Under the pieces are notes generated by a model, which was given only the letters and a program-made list of their open reading frames with translations, made no database searches and was not told the DNA's origin. The translations under genes were made by a program, and so were the position numbers. A stretch of DNA of 64,000 nt from Phyllobacterium calauticae (GTDB lineage Bacteria > Pseudomonadota > Alphaproteobacteria > Rhizobiales > Rhizobiaceae): the NCBI RefSeq assembly GCF_019991125.1, contig NZ_JAGENB010000002.1, positions 372,001 through 436,000 on the forward strand. Reading direction: 5' to 3'. Shown piece after piece: positions 21,047 through 30,121 of this stretch. Every line of letters starts with the position of its first letter. Within the stretch, counting starts at the first letter, position 1.

Positions 21047-21928
21047 TCAGTAGGTGGATTTCGCCTTGAGGTGCAGGGTGACCCAGCCCTCGCGCCGCAG
21101 CGTTTTCTGATGGAAAAGCCCCTGTACGCGATAGGCCGCCAGCACCTTGTCACGCTGGGTTTCCAGAATGCCGGAGAGAATGAGGGAACCGCCCCAGGCC
21201 AGATGCTTGCGCATCTCAGGCGCGAGCTGCATCAGCGGGCGGGCGAGGATATTGGCGACGATCAGGTCGAACGGCGCGGCAAAGCGCATGGCCGGGTGAT
21301 GGAAGCCCGTGGCCGTCTCCGTCTGGACGCGCGCGGCGACGCCGTTCTTCACCACGTTGTCCTGCGCCACCGCCACCGCCACCGGATCGATATCCGTCGC
21401 CAGAACCGGAATGGGGGCAAGCTTGGCAATGCCGATGGCCAGCACGGCGCTGCCGGTGCCCAGATCCAGCGCATTGCGCGGATGTTCGCGGCGGATCACC
21501 TCGCCGATCATGTCGAGGCAGCCGGAGGTCGTGCCGTGGTGGCCGGTGCCGAAGGCAAGACCGGCGTCGATCTCGATGCCGAGGTCGTTGATGCGGCGTT
21601 TGTCGCGGTCGTGCGAGCCGTGCACGAAGAACCGTCCGGCACGCACCGGCGAGAGGCCTTCGAGCGAATGGGCGACCCAATCGATATCGGGTACCTGTTC
21701 GCGCTGCACGTCGAGGCTGAAGGCATGGCTGTCCAGGATATCGCGGATGCGCGGCTCGATCTCGTCGGGCTCGAACGTATAGACCGAGACGTCGAAGATT
21801 TCCGCATCCTCGTCCACTTCGAAAGTGGAAATCGGCAGGCCATCCTCTTCGAAGGCAAGCTGCAGCAGGTCGAACACGCGGTCGGCTTCGATCTTGCCAG
21901 CGGTGAGGAACAGGCGGGTCTGGGTCAT
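21047..21928 (-). CDS. prmA: ribosomal protein L11 methyltransferase
   Basis: SAM-dependent enzyme that trimethylates ribosomal protein L11; 293 residues. SAM-binding motif I is [19 protein letters not shown], and motif IV is [19 protein letters not shown]. The N-terminal substrate-recognition domain covers about residues 1-90. It follows the SCO1-like gene by 26 bp on the same strand and may share its transcript. Confidence 0.93.
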   Translation of the reverse strand: MTQTRLFLTAGKIEADRVFDLLQLAFEEDGLPISTFEVDEDAEIFDVSVYTFEPDEIEPRIRDILDSHAFSLDVQREQVPDIDWVAHSLEGLSPVRAGRFFVHGSHDRDKRRINDLGIEIDAGLAFGTGHHGTTSGCLDMIGEVIRREHPRNALDLGTGSAVLAIGIAKLAPIPVLATDIDPVAVAVAQDNVVKNGVAARVQTETATGFHHPAMRFAAPFDLIVANILARPLMQLAPEMRKHLAWGGSLILSGILETQRDKVLAAYRVQGLFHQKTLRREGWVTLHLKAKSTY

Positions 21929-21954
21929 CGGGTCGGATACTTTCGGGGTAGTCT

Positions 21955-22548
21955 CTAGCTCTTGGCCAGACGTTTCAGCTTTGCCACAGCCGTATCAGGA
22001 TTTTCGCCATAGGCAATGGTGCCGAAGAAACCGCCCTTGCTATCCAGAAGAAAGACCGAGGCGGTGTGGTCCATGGTGTAGTCACTGCCTTGGGTGGGAA
22101 CCTTGCGCGCATAGACGCTGTAGCCCTTGAGCATCGCCGCCATCTTGTCCGGATCGCCGGTTATGCCGGTGATGCGGTCCGAGACATTGCCGACATAGGT
22201 TTTCATGACGTCGGCGGTATCGCGCTCGGGATCGACGGTGACGAAATAGGCGTTGATATTCTGGCCTTCAGGCCCGAGCTGCTTCAGCCAGGCATCGAGT
22301 TCGAACAGGGTGGTCGGGCAGATTTCCGGGCAATGGGTGAAGCCGAAGAACACCGCCGACGGTTTTTGGCGGAACGCCGCCTCGGTGACCGGCTCGCCGT
22401 TCATGGTCACAAGCTGAAACGGTACGCCGAAGGGGCCGGCATTGGCGGAGCCCGGCTGATGCCGGTAGGACTGGAACGTGATCCATCCGGCCGCGGCGGC
22501 CAGCAGCATGATCGCCACGACAAGAAACGGCATCAGACGTCTGTTCAT
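21955..22548 (-). CDS. SCO1/SenC family copper chaperone
   Basis: Membrane-anchored thioredoxin-fold protein of 197 residues, implicated in copper delivery to the CuA centre of cytochrome c oxidase or in redox sensing. One N-terminal membrane anchor ([18 protein letters not shown]). Copper ligands are visible: CPEIC (CxxxC) and the distal histidine in [12 protein letters not shown]. No oxidase genes are next to it. It sits between a small membrane ORF and prmA on the minus strand. Confidence 0.92.
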   Translation of the reverse strand: MNRRLMPFLVVAIMLLAAAAGWITFQSYRHQPGSANAGPFGVPFQLVTMNGEPVTEAAFRQKPSAVFFGFTHCPEICPTTLFELDAWLKQLGPEGQNINAYFVTVDPERDTADVMKTYVGNVSDRITGITGDPDKMAAMLKGYSVYARKVPTQGSDYTMDHTASVFLLDSKGGFFGTIAYGENPDTAVAKLKRLAKS

Positions 22549-22582
22549 AAGTACATTTCCTCTGGGGGCTGCGTTGGCGCTT

Positions 22583-22744
22583 CTATATGCACCAGGAAAG
22601 ACCAGCCTGGATCAGCGACAGGAAGATCGTATCGCCATGGTTGAACCATGCGGCAAAGGTTGCTCCCGTCGCCATGGCTGCAAAGAGTGCCAGTGTCGTG
22701 TAGAGCGTCAATCGCGATGGGCTGATGGAATAGGATGATTTCAT
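22583..22744 (-). CDS. small membrane protein, hypothetical
   Basis: 53-residue ORF MKSSYSISPSRLTLY followed by a hydrophobic helix (TTLALFAAMATGATFAAWF) and a second amphipathic stretch (TIFLSLIQAGLSWCI). A GTG start seven codons upstream is also possible. Neither start has a strong ribosome site. It is 34 bp before the SCO1-like gene on the same strand. Its coding status rests on the hydrophobic pattern and position only. Confidence 0.5.
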   Translation of the reverse strand: MKSSYSISPSRLTLYTTLALFAAMATGATFAAWFNHGDTIFLSLIQAGLSWCI

Positions 22745-22812
22745 GCGGGGATTATAGGATTTCACCGGCTTTTATGCAAAAGAATTGCCGCAACCTTATT
22801 TGAGAAAGCACG

Positions 22813-23445
22813 ATGGCTGATCCCGACGACCTCCGCTTCCAGAATCCCGAACCGCGCATCCACCCGACGGCACAGCTCAAGGGCGTCAAGCTCGGCCGTT
22901 TCGCCGAGGTCAGCGAGCGGGTGATCCTGCGCGACGTGACGATGGGGGATTTTTCCTACATCGAACGCCACAGCGAAGGCATCTATGCGGATATAGGCCG
23001 CTTCTGCTCCATCGCGTCCAATACGCGCATCAACGCGCTGGAACATCCGATGGAACGGCTGACCACCCACAAGGTGAGCTATCGCCCCAATGAGTTTTTC
23101 CGGTATCAGGGGGTCGATTTCGGTTTCCGTGCCCGGCGGCAGGCCAAGCGCGTCAGCATCGGCCATGATGTGTGGATCGGCCATGGCGCCGTCATTATGC
23201 CCGGCATCAGCATCGGCCACGGCGCGGTGATCGGTGCCAATGCGGTGGTGACCAAAAACGTGGCGCCCTACACCATCGTCGCGGGCAATCCGGCGCGCCT
23301 GATCCGTCCGCGTTTTCCCGCCGCCATTGCCGAGCGCCTGATGGCGCTGGCCTGGTGGGACTGGCCCGCGACGACGATTTTCGAGGCCATCCCCGATATC
23401 CAGTCGCTGGGCATCGAGGATTTTCTGGCGAAGTGGGAACGATAG
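22813..23445 (+). CDS. hexapeptide-repeat acyltransferase (CatB/DapH-like)
   Basis: 210-residue left-handed beta-helix acyltransferase. Isoleucine-patch repeats run from TAQLKGVKLGRFAEVSERVILRDVTMG, and the active-site region is YADIGRFCSIASNTRINALEHP with the later VSIGHDVWIGHGAVIMPGISIGHGAVIGANAVVTKNV and IVAGNPARLIR. This matches the xenobiotic acetyltransferase group, which includes chloramphenicol acetyltransferase type B and phosphonate-cluster transferases. No phn genes are near, so the acceptor is unknown. Confidence 0.88.
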   Translation: MADPDDLRFQNPEPRIHPTAQLKGVKLGRFAEVSERVILRDVTMGDFSYIERHSEGIYADIGRFCSIASNTRINALEHPMERLTTHKVSYRPNEFFRYQGVDFGFRARRQAKRVSIGHDVWIGHGAVIMPGISIGHGAVIGANAVVTKNVAPYTIVAGNPARLIRPRFPAAIAERLMALAWWDWPATTIFEAIPDIQSLGIEDFLAKWER

Positions 23446-23527
23446 GAGCGGCGGGCCGTTCTGCTTGCAATTCCACAACGCCGTATCCAACTGTCTCTGG
23501 CAACCCAACCATTTCAGGAGATTCTCG

Positions 23528-24010
23528 ATGAAGCATATGCTCGCTGCTCTGGCCCTTCTGGGCGCCGCCATCCTGCCGGCTCAGGCGGAGGAGGTCGGCA
23601 AGGTCGGCGTCGACTGGCTGGGCAATGACATTGTCATCGATGCGGTTGCCGACCCGAAGATCCAGGGGGTGACCTGCCATCTCGCCTCGTTTTCGCGCGG
23701 CGTGATCGACCGGCTGCAGAAGGGCAACTGGTTCGAGGATCCGTCCAATGCCTCGATCTCCTGCCAGCAGACCGGCCCGATCGTCATCGGCGACATCAAG
23801 CTGGGCGAGGGCGGCGAGCGGGTGTTTTCCGAACGCACCAGCCTGATCTGGAAGAAGCTGAACATCACCCGCATCTACGACAAGCAGAACAATGCGCTGA
23901 TCTATCTCGCCCATGCGAGCCAGGTGCAGGATGGATCGGCCAAAACCTCGATCTCGACCATTCCGTTGTTTGCCGGAAATGTCACATGGACAAAAGGCAA
24001 GCCGGAATAG
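23528..24010 (+). CDS. creA: CreA family exported protein
   Basis: 160-residue protein of unknown function exported to the periplasm: signal peptide MKHMLAALALLGAAILPAQAEE, then the CreA domain (VGVDWLGNDIVIDAVADPKIQGVTCHLASFSRG ... ISCQQTGPI). Two cysteines (in VTCHL and ISCQQ) could form a disulphide. Start ATG 23528 follows an AGGAG site at 23517-23521; a longer frame upstream lacks support. It converges on uvrD across an intergenic repeat. Confidence 0.92.
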   Translation: MKHMLAALALLGAAILPAQAEEVGKVGVDWLGNDIVIDAVADPKIQGVTCHLASFSRGVIDRLQKGNWFEDPSNASISCQQTGPIVIGDIKLGEGGERVFSERTSLIWKKLNITRIYDKQNNALIYLAHASQVQDGSAKTSISTIPLFAGNVTWTKGKPE

Positions 24011-24035
24011 GTTTGGGGTGTTTCCGTTGGGTTTG

Positions 24036-24102
24036 CACCCCCCTCTGTCCTACCGGACATCTCCCCCCTTGTGGGGGGGGATGGGCGGCAGCCCAGAGGG
24101 GG
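24036..24102. repeat. C/G-rich intergenic inverted repeat
   Basis: CCCCCTCTG at 24039-24047 is inverted at 24094-24102, enclosing further C and G runs (24063-24080). A 16-bp end of it, CCCCCTCTGGGCTGCC read on the minus strand, recurs at 32493-32508. It separates the convergent creA and uvrD genes and may act as a terminator. Confidence 0.65.
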
Positions 24103-24121
24103 TTGAAACAACCCAGCCCGC

Positions 24122-26563
24122 TCAGATCTGCTTCACAAAACTGTCGAGCACGCGTTTTTGCCCGGCCTTGTCGAAATCGATGGTCAGTTTGTTGCCTTCG
24201 ATGGATGAGACATTGCCGTTGCCGAACTTGATGTGGAACACCCGGTCGCCGACGTCGAAATTCGACGGGGTTTCGCTGACGGATTTGGCGACCAGCTCGC
24301 CATCGATCATGCGGCCCTTGACCGAGCCGCGTCCGGCACCGTGGCCGGAATCCGTCTCGCCATAGCCGATGCGCTCGACCTTTGCGCCGGAGCGCGAGCC
24401 CCAATTGTTGCGCGTGGCGTCGGAGCGGTTCTGCTGGGCGCGCTGCCAGCCGGGCGTCGAATAGGTATTCTCGAATGGATCGGCCCGGTCAAAGCGCGAC
24501 TGGCCATAGCCGCCACCGGAGCCGTATCCGCCATAGGAATTGCCTGTCGCAACAACTTCCACGTGCGCTTCCGGCAATTCCTCGAGGAAACGGGACGGTA
24601 TGGTCGATTGCCAGAGGCCATGGATACGCCGGTTGGAGACAAACCAGATGTGCAGGTTCTTCTTGGCGCGGGTCAGGCCGACATAGGCGAGGCGCCGTTC
24701 TTCCTCAAGGCCGGAGCGGCCGCCCTCATCCAGCGCACGCTGATGCGGGAACAGGCCTTCCTCCCAGCCGGGCAGGAAGACAGTCTCGAATTCCAGCCCC
24801 TTGGCCGAATGCAGCGTCATGATGTTGACCGCATCGAGATTCTCGTTCTGCTCGGCATCCATGACCAAAGCCACGTGCTCGAGGAAGGAACGCAGGGACT
24901 CGTACTCCTCCATGGAGCGGATGAGTTCTTTCAGGTTTTCCAGCCGGCCCGGCGCTTCCGCCGACCGGTCGGCCTGCCACATGGCAGTATAGCCGGATTC
25001 GTCGAGAATCATCTCTGCGAGCTGCGTGTGCGGCGTGGAATCAATCAAAGATTGCCAGCGGTGGAAGTTTTCAACCACTTCCCGCAGGGCGGAACGGGGT
25101 TTGGGCTTCAGCTCTTCCGTCTGCACCAGATCAGTGGCGGCCTCGAGCATGGCGATGTCGCGGGCGCGGGCATAGTCATGCACCTGCCGCACGGCGGCTT
25201 CACCGAGGCCGCGCTTGGGCGTGTTGATGACGCGCTCCAGCGCAAGGTCATCGGACCCTTGAGCCACGACGCGGAAATAGGCGAGGGCATCGCGGATTTC
25301 GAGGCGCTCGTAGAACCGCGGGCCGCCGACAACCCGGTAGTTCAGGCCGAGGGTAACGAAACGGTCTTCGAATTCGCGCATCTGGAAGGAGGCGCGCACG
25401 AGGATCGACATGTCGTTGAGCTTGTGCCCCCTGCGCTGCGCCTGCTCGATTTCCTCGCCGACCGCGCGGGCTTCCTCTTCGGAATCCCAGGCGGCGTGGA
25501 CATTGACCTTGGCATCTTCGGCATTCGGCGCATCGGTGAACAGGGTTTTGCCGAGACGGCCCTCATTGTGGGAGATGAGGAAGGATGCCGCGCCGAGAAT
25601 ATGCGCCGTCGAGCGGTAATTGCGCTCCAGCCGGATCACGACCGCGCCGGGAAAATCCTTCTCGAAGCGCAGGATATTGTCGACTTCGGCACCGCGCCAG
25701 CCATAGATCGACTGGTCGTCATCGCCGACGCAGCAGACATTCTTCGAGCCCTGCGCGATCAGGCGCAGCCACATGTACTGGGCGGTGTTGGTGTCCTGAT
25801 ACTCGTCGACAAGGATGTAGCGGAATTTGGCGTGATATTCCTTCAGCACATCCGGATAGGCGCGGAACATGCGGATGGGATGGCAGAGCAGATCGCCGAA
25901 ATCGCAGGCATTGAGCGTCTTCAGGCGGTTCTGATAGGCGGTATAGAGTTCGCGGCCCTTGCCGTTGGCAAAGGCGCGGGCGTCGCCCTCGGGAATCTCA
26001 GAAGGTCCAAGACCCTTGTTCTTCCAGCCGTCGATCATCAGCGCGAACTGCTTGGCAGGCCAGCGCTTGTCGTCGAGCCCTTCAGCCTGAATGATCTGCT
26101 TGATCAGCCGGATGACATCATCCGTGTCGAGAATGGTGAAATCCGAGCGCAGGCCGACCAGTTCCGCATGACGGCGCAACAGCTTGACGCCGATGGAGTG
26201 GAACGTGCCGAGCCACGGCATGCCTTCCACGGCACCGCCGACGAGAACGCCGATGCGCTCCTTCATCTCGCGCGCCGCCTTGTTGGTGAAGGTCACCGCA
26301 AGAATCTGGCTGGGATAGGCCTTGCCGAGGGAGAGGATGTGGGCGATGCGCGAGGTCAGCACCCGTGTCTTGCCGGTTCCGGCACCGGCGAGAACCAGTA
26401 CCGGCCCTTCGGTTGTTTCAACCGCAAGGCGCTGTTCCGGGTTGAGGCCATTGAGGTAGGGCGGCGCGCCGCGCGCCTGCATGGCGCGTGCAGCTATGCC
26501 CTGCGGCTGGCGAGGCGCATCAGGTTCATCGAAGAACGGTATATCGTCAGGCAATCCGGACAT
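24122..26563 (-). CDS. uvrD: ATP-dependent DNA helicase UvrD/PcrA type
   Basis: Superfamily 1A 3'-5' helicase for nucleotide-excision and mismatch repair; 813 residues from ATG 26563, preceded by a good GGAGTGA site. A longer in-frame start 44 codons upstream would add a Cys-rich segment unlike the family. Motifs: Q-motif LNPEQRLAVE, Walker A LAGAGTGKTRVLTSRI, Walker B LVDEYQDTNTAQY, GDDDQSIYGWRGA, and TLHSAKGLEFETVFLPGWEEGLFPHQ. The C-terminal 60 residues (VGDRVFHIKFGNGNVSSIEGNKLTIDF) form the Tudor-like domain seen in PcrA/UvrD. Confidence 0.96.
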   Translation of the reverse strand: MSGLPDDIPFFDEPDAPRQPQGIAARAMQARGAPPYLNGLNPEQRLAVETTEGPVLVLAGAGTGKTRVLTSRIAHILSLGKAYPSQILAVTFTNKAAREMKERIGVLVGGAVEGMPWLGTFHSIGVKLLRRHAELVGLRSDFTILDTDDVIRLIKQIIQAEGLDDKRWPAKQFALMIDGWKNKGLGPSEIPEGDARAFANGKGRELYTAYQNRLKTLNACDFGDLLCHPIRMFRAYPDVLKEYHAKFRYILVDEYQDTNTAQYMWLRLIAQGSKNVCCVGDDDQSIYGWRGAEVDNILRFEKDFPGAVVIRLERNYRSTAHILGAASFLISHNEGRLGKTLFTDAPNAEDAKVNVHAAWDSEEEARAVGEEIEQAQRRGHKLNDMSILVRASFQMREFEDRFVTLGLNYRVVGGPRFYERLEIRDALAYFRVVAQGSDDLALERVINTPKRGLGEAAVRQVHDYARARDIAMLEAATDLVQTEELKPKPRSALREVVENFHRWQSLIDSTPHTQLAEMILDESGYTAMWQADRSAEAPGRLENLKELIRSMEEYESLRSFLEHVALVMDAEQNENLDAVNIMTLHSAKGLEFETVFLPGWEEGLFPHQRALDEGGRSGLEEERRLAYVGLTRAKKNLHIWFVSNRRIHGLWQSTIPSRFLEELPEAHVEVVATGNSYGGYGSGGGYGQSRFDRADPFENTYSTPGWQRAQQNRSDATRNNWGSRSGAKVERIGYGETDSGHGAGRGSVKGRMIDGELVAKSVSETPSNFDVGDRVFHIKFGNGNVSSIEGNKLTIDFDKAGQKRVLDSFVKQI

Positions 26564-26659
26564 TTCACTCCAATGTAGTGATTCGGCATCGAAAAACCAG
26601 ACCGATCCGATACAAAGCAAGAACATACAGCATTTAGCGCAGAGTTTCCCCCGAAACTT

Positions 26660-26680
26660 GCGATTGAAATTTTCAATCGC
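26660..26680. promoter_or_regulatory. 21-bp perfect palindrome between uvrD and gcd
   Basis: Arms GCGATTGAAA (26660-26669) and TTTCAATCGC (26671-26680) around a central T. It lies 97 bp upstream of uvrD and 127 bp upstream of the PQQ dehydrogenase, divergent genes, so it is a good operator candidate. It does not match the GAAC/GTTC LexA pattern of alphaproteobacteria. Confidence 0.5.
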
Positions 26681-26806
26681 TGATATTGCACGCATCGGAT
26701 TTAAGGCATAGGCCTGTCAAAGAGAGGAATCTGGCAGCCGATGGCCCGTTCGCAGCCTCATGTCAGGACCATTCGATCTTGATTGAGCTTGGAAAGGACC
26801 CCTGCC

Positions 26807-29137
26807 ATGGCAATCACTCTGACGGCTCTCCTTTTTCTGATCATCGCGGCTGCCCTGGGTGCGGGTGGCGTCTGGCTCGCCGTTCTCGGCGGCAGCTGGT
26901 ACTACGTCATCGCCGCGCTCGCCTTTCTCGTCACATCCATTCTCCTCTTCCGGCGGCGCTCGGCCGCATTGCCGGTCTATGCGCTGCTGGTGATCGGCAC
27001 GCTGGGCTGGGCCATCTGGGAAATCCGCTTCGACTGGTGGCAGCTGGCGCCGCGCGGCGGCGTGATCATCCTGCTCGGGCTCTGGCTCCTGACACCGTGG
27101 GTGCGCGGCCGGTTGACCCGTGCCGATGCCGGCTCTGCCTCCCTGGGGGCAGCGCCGCTCTGGCTGGCCGTTCTGGTGGCGCTCGGCGTTGCCGGCTATT
27201 CCATGACCCGGGACCCGCTCGATCTTCCCGGCCAGCTGAGCCGGGAGGCGGTGACCGCCACGCCCGATATCGGCGGCGTGCCCAATGACGACTGGCACTT
27301 CTATGGCCGCAGCCTCTACGGCCAGCGCTATTCGCCGCTGAAGCAGATCACGTCCGACAATGTCGCCAAGCTGCATGTGGCCTGGACCTACCAGACCGGC
27401 GATGTGCGCCGCTCCACCGATGTTCCGGAAACGACCTATCAGGTGACACCGCTCAAGGTGCGCGACACGCTCTATATCTGCACGCCGCATAATTTCGTCA
27501 TTGCGCTCGATGCCGCCAGCGGCAAGGAAAAATGGCGCTTCGATCCGCAGGTGAAAGACAATGACGACCGGCAGCACCAGACCTGCCGCGGCGTGTCCTA
27601 CTATGCCGATGCCACCGTCGCGGCCGGACAACCCTGCGCCGAGCGGGTCTATATGCCGACCGCCGATGCAAGGCTGATCGCGCTCGATGCGGCCAATGGC
27701 CAGATCTGCCCGGCTTTTGGCGACAAGGGCACCATCCATCTGGAAACCGGCATGCCTTATAACCCCGCCGGGTACTACTATTCGACCTCGCCGCCGGTCA
27801 TTGCCGCGGGCAAGATCATTGTCGGAGGCGCGGTCAATGACAACTATTCGATCCACGAACAGTCCGGCGTCATCCGCGCCTTCGATATCAACACCGGCGC
27901 GCTGGTGTGGAACTGGGATTCCGGCAATCCCGATGTGACGACACCGCTGCCGGAGGGACAGAAATACACCGCCAATTCTCCCAACAGCTGGTCGATTTCC
28001 AGCGCCGATGAAAAACTCGGGCTCATCTATGTGCCGCTCGGCAACCAGACGCCGGACCAGCTTGGCGCCGGGCGGTCCGCCAATGTGGAGAAATTCTCGT
28101 CCTCCATCGTGGCGCTCGATCTCAACACCGGGCAGATGCGCTGGGTGCGCCAGACCGTGCATCACGATCTCTGGGACATGGACGTGCCCTCGCAGCCAAG
28201 TCTTGTCGACATCAACACCGCAAGCGGAGCGGTTCCGGCACTGGTCGGTCCGACAAAGCAGGGCGATATCTACGTGCTCGACCGGCGTTCGGGCGAGCCG
28301 ATCATCCCGGTCGAGGAGGTGCCTGCCCCGGGCGGTGCCATCGAGGGCGACCACACCTCGCCGACACAGCCGGTTTCCGGCCTGACATTCATACCGCGAC
28401 CGCTGCAGGGCAAGGACATGTGGGGCGTGACGCTGTTCGACCAGCTCGCCTGCCGCATCCATTTCCTCAAGCTGCGCTATGAAGGGCGCTATACGCCGCC
28501 GTCGCTGCAGGGCTCGCTGATCTATCCCGGCAATTTCGGCGTGTTCAACTGGGGCGGCGTGGCGGTCGATCCGGAGCGGCAGGTGATGTTCGGCATGCCG
28601 ACCTATCTCGCCTTCACTTCACGGCTCGTGCCGCGCGCCGATGTACCGGCACCGGGTGCGGGCACCAAGGGCAGCGAACAGGGGCTCAACCGCAATGAAG
28701 GCGCACCCTATGCGGTGGTGATGGGACCGTTCGTCTCACCGCTCGGCCTGCCATGCCAGACCCCGCCCTGGGGCTATGTGGCGGGGGCGGACCTGCGCAC
28801 AGGCAAGATCGCCTGGAAGCACCGCAACGGCACGGTGTACGATTCCTCGCCGCTGCCCCTGCCGCTCAAGGTCGGGGTGCCGGGGCTGGGCGGCCCGATC
28901 ATCACGGCGGGCGGCGTCGCATTCCTTGGCGCAACGGTCGACAATTATCTGCGTGCCTATGACGTGACCACGGGCAAGCAGCTGTGGGAAGGGCGTCTTC
29001 CCGCGGGCGGACAGTCCACACCCATGTCCTATGCACTGCCCGACGGGCGGCAGTTCGTCGTCATCGTCGCCGGCGGCCACGGCTCGATCAACACCAAGGC
29101 CGGTGACTACGTCATCGCCTATACCCTGCCGAAATAG
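26807..29137 (+). CDS. gcd: membrane-bound PQQ-dependent dehydrogenase (glucose/quinate/shikimate family)
   Basis: Inner-membrane quinoprotein that oxidises sugars or polyols in the periplasm and passes electrons to ubiquinone; 776 residues (E. coli Gcd is close to 800). The first ~140 residues hold about four to five membrane segments (ALLFLIIAAALGAGGVWLAVLGG, YYVIAALAFLVTSILLF, VIILLGLWLLTPW, LWLAVLVALGVAGYSM). The rest is the eight-bladed PQQ propeller (WHFYGRSLYGQRYSPLKQI, HHDLWDMDVPSQPSL, GGPIITAGGVAFLGAT). Start ATG 26807 follows AAAGGA. No pqqABCDE genes are in the window. Glucose is the default substrate guess; quinate or shikimate remain possible. Confidence 0.92.
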   Translation: MAITLTALLFLIIAAALGAGGVWLAVLGGSWYYVIAALAFLVTSILLFRRRSAALPVYALLVIGTLGWAIWEIRFDWWQLAPRGGVIILLGLWLLTPWVRGRLTRADAGSASLGAAPLWLAVLVALGVAGYSMTRDPLDLPGQLSREAVTATPDIGGVPNDDWHFYGRSLYGQRYSPLKQITSDNVAKLHVAWTYQTGDVRRSTDVPETTYQVTPLKVRDTLYICTPHNFVIALDAASGKEKWRFDPQVKDNDDRQHQTCRGVSYYADATVAAGQPCAERVYMPTADARLIALDAANGQICPAFGDKGTIHLETGMPYNPAGYYYSTSPPVIAAGKIIVGGAVNDNYSIHEQSGVIRAFDINTGALVWNWDSGNPDVTTPLPEGQKYTANSPNSWSISSADEKLGLIYVPLGNQTPDQLGAGRSANVEKFSSSIVALDLNTGQMRWVRQTVHHDLWDMDVPSQPSLVDINTASGAVPALVGPTKQGDIYVLDRRSGEPIIPVEEVPAPGGAIEGDHTSPTQPVSGLTFIPRPLQGKDMWGVTLFDQLACRIHFLKLRYEGRYTPPSLQGSLIYPGNFGVFNWGGVAVDPERQVMFGMPTYLAFTSRLVPRADVPAPGAGTKGSEQGLNRNEGAPYAVVMGPFVSPLGLPCQTPPWGYVAGADLRTGKIAWKHRNGTVYDSSPLPLPLKVGVPGLGGPIITAGGVAFLGATVDNYLRAYDVTTGKQLWEGRLPAGGQSTPMSYALPDGRQFVVIVAGGHGSINTKAGDYVIAYTLPK

Positions 29138-29154
29138 GCGGGGCGCACCATCGC

Positions 29155-29187
29155 ACCCTCCCGGGTCGGCAACCGGGAGGGTTTTTG
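29155..29187 (+). terminator. terminator after gcd
   Basis: Ten-bp perfect stem (29155-29164 with 29173-29182), 8-base loop, then five T residues. Confidence 0.92.
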
Positions 29188-29379
29188 TTGACTGTTTTAA
29201 TCCAGTTGACGCGGCGCAAAACTGCTCATATCAATTCACCAGGCAGATACGGCCAGCCGCTCGCGGGGGTTCAACCCATGGTGAATGTATCGAACGATGC
29301 TGCGTTTCATCCTTTGCATGGTGAACGGGTCGGCAATGCGGGCACTGACTTTCCGCGTTCACCCTATGAAGGATAGACG

Positions 29380-29919
29380 ATGCGTACATTTCATGACGCC
29401 AAGGCGATGGCCAAATCGCTGCGACAGGCGCTTGCCGCCAAAAATATCGAGATTTCCCACAGTGACGGTCTGGAGCTTGTTGCGGCCGGGTTCGGTCTCG
29501 ACAACTGGAACGTGCTTGCGGCAAAGATTGTGGAGGACGGGCCCGCGCCGAAGAGAGCCATCTCCTTTGGACCGGCCAACCCGATCCTGCGGATTTTCGA
29601 CGTGGACAAGGCCAAGGAATTCTACCTGGACTATCTCGGCTTCACCCTCGACTGGGAGCACCGGTTCGAGGACAACATGCCGCTTTACTGTCAGGTGACG
29701 CGCTCCGGCCTGACGCTGCATCTGAGCGAACATTCCGGCGATGCCAGCCCGGGCGCCCGGGTTTTCGTGCGCATGACGGGGATCGAGGCGTTTCACAAGG
29801 AGCTTCATGCCAGGAACTACCGCTTCATGAAGCCGGGTCTCGATGAAGCGCCCTGGGGCCGCGAGGTGCACGTGATCGATCCATTCAGCAACCGGATCAG
29901 CTTTTGCGAGGACAAGTAG
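29380..29919 (+). CDS. glyoxalase/bleomycin-resistance superfamily protein
   Basis: 179 residues in two parts. Residues 1-50 (MRTFHDAKAMAKSLRQALA... LELVAAGFGLDNWNVLAAKI) form a small helical leader domain found before some glyoxalase-superfamily proteins. Residues about 60-179 form the VOC fold (NPILRIFDVDKAKEFYLDYLGFTLDWEHRF ... VHVIDPFSNRISFCE). This is the usual single-domain layout of bleomycin-binding-type proteins; the substrate is unknown. GGATAG at 29370-29375 serves as ribosome site. An inverted repeat GGTGAACG/CGTTCACC (29320-29327 and 29356-29363) lies just upstream. Confidence 0.87.
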   Translation: MRTFHDAKAMAKSLRQALAAKNIEISHSDGLELVAAGFGLDNWNVLAAKIVEDGPAPKRAISFGPANPILRIFDVDKAKEFYLDYLGFTLDWEHRFEDNMPLYCQVTRSGLTLHLSEHSGDASPGARVFVRMTGIEAFHKELHARNYRFMKPGLDEAPWGREVHVIDPFSNRISFCEDK

Positions 29920-30121
29920 GTTTTGCGTGCGGGACAGCGCCGGGGCAATCCGGCGCTGCCTGCCTTGACGAGGCGGTCGGCGTCTGGGAAATTGGCGCCA
30001 CAGTGATGACTGGACTCGGCGTTGCGCTCTCCACCGGTGTCCTTTCGCATCGCCTGAAAGGGTGATGGGAAACGGCGGGGGGTTGATGGCCCGGCAGTCC
30101 TTTTCGATGGAAAGAGCCACA

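Noticed and set aside
24233-26578. 781-codon plus-strand frame opposite uvrD
   Set aside because: All helicase motifs are on the minus strand; this frame has none of any family.
29185-29376. 63-codon frame before the glyoxalase-like gene
   Set aside because: No hydrophobic, domain or coupling signal, and it begins right after the gcd terminator; the region is more likely a leader with an inverted repeat.
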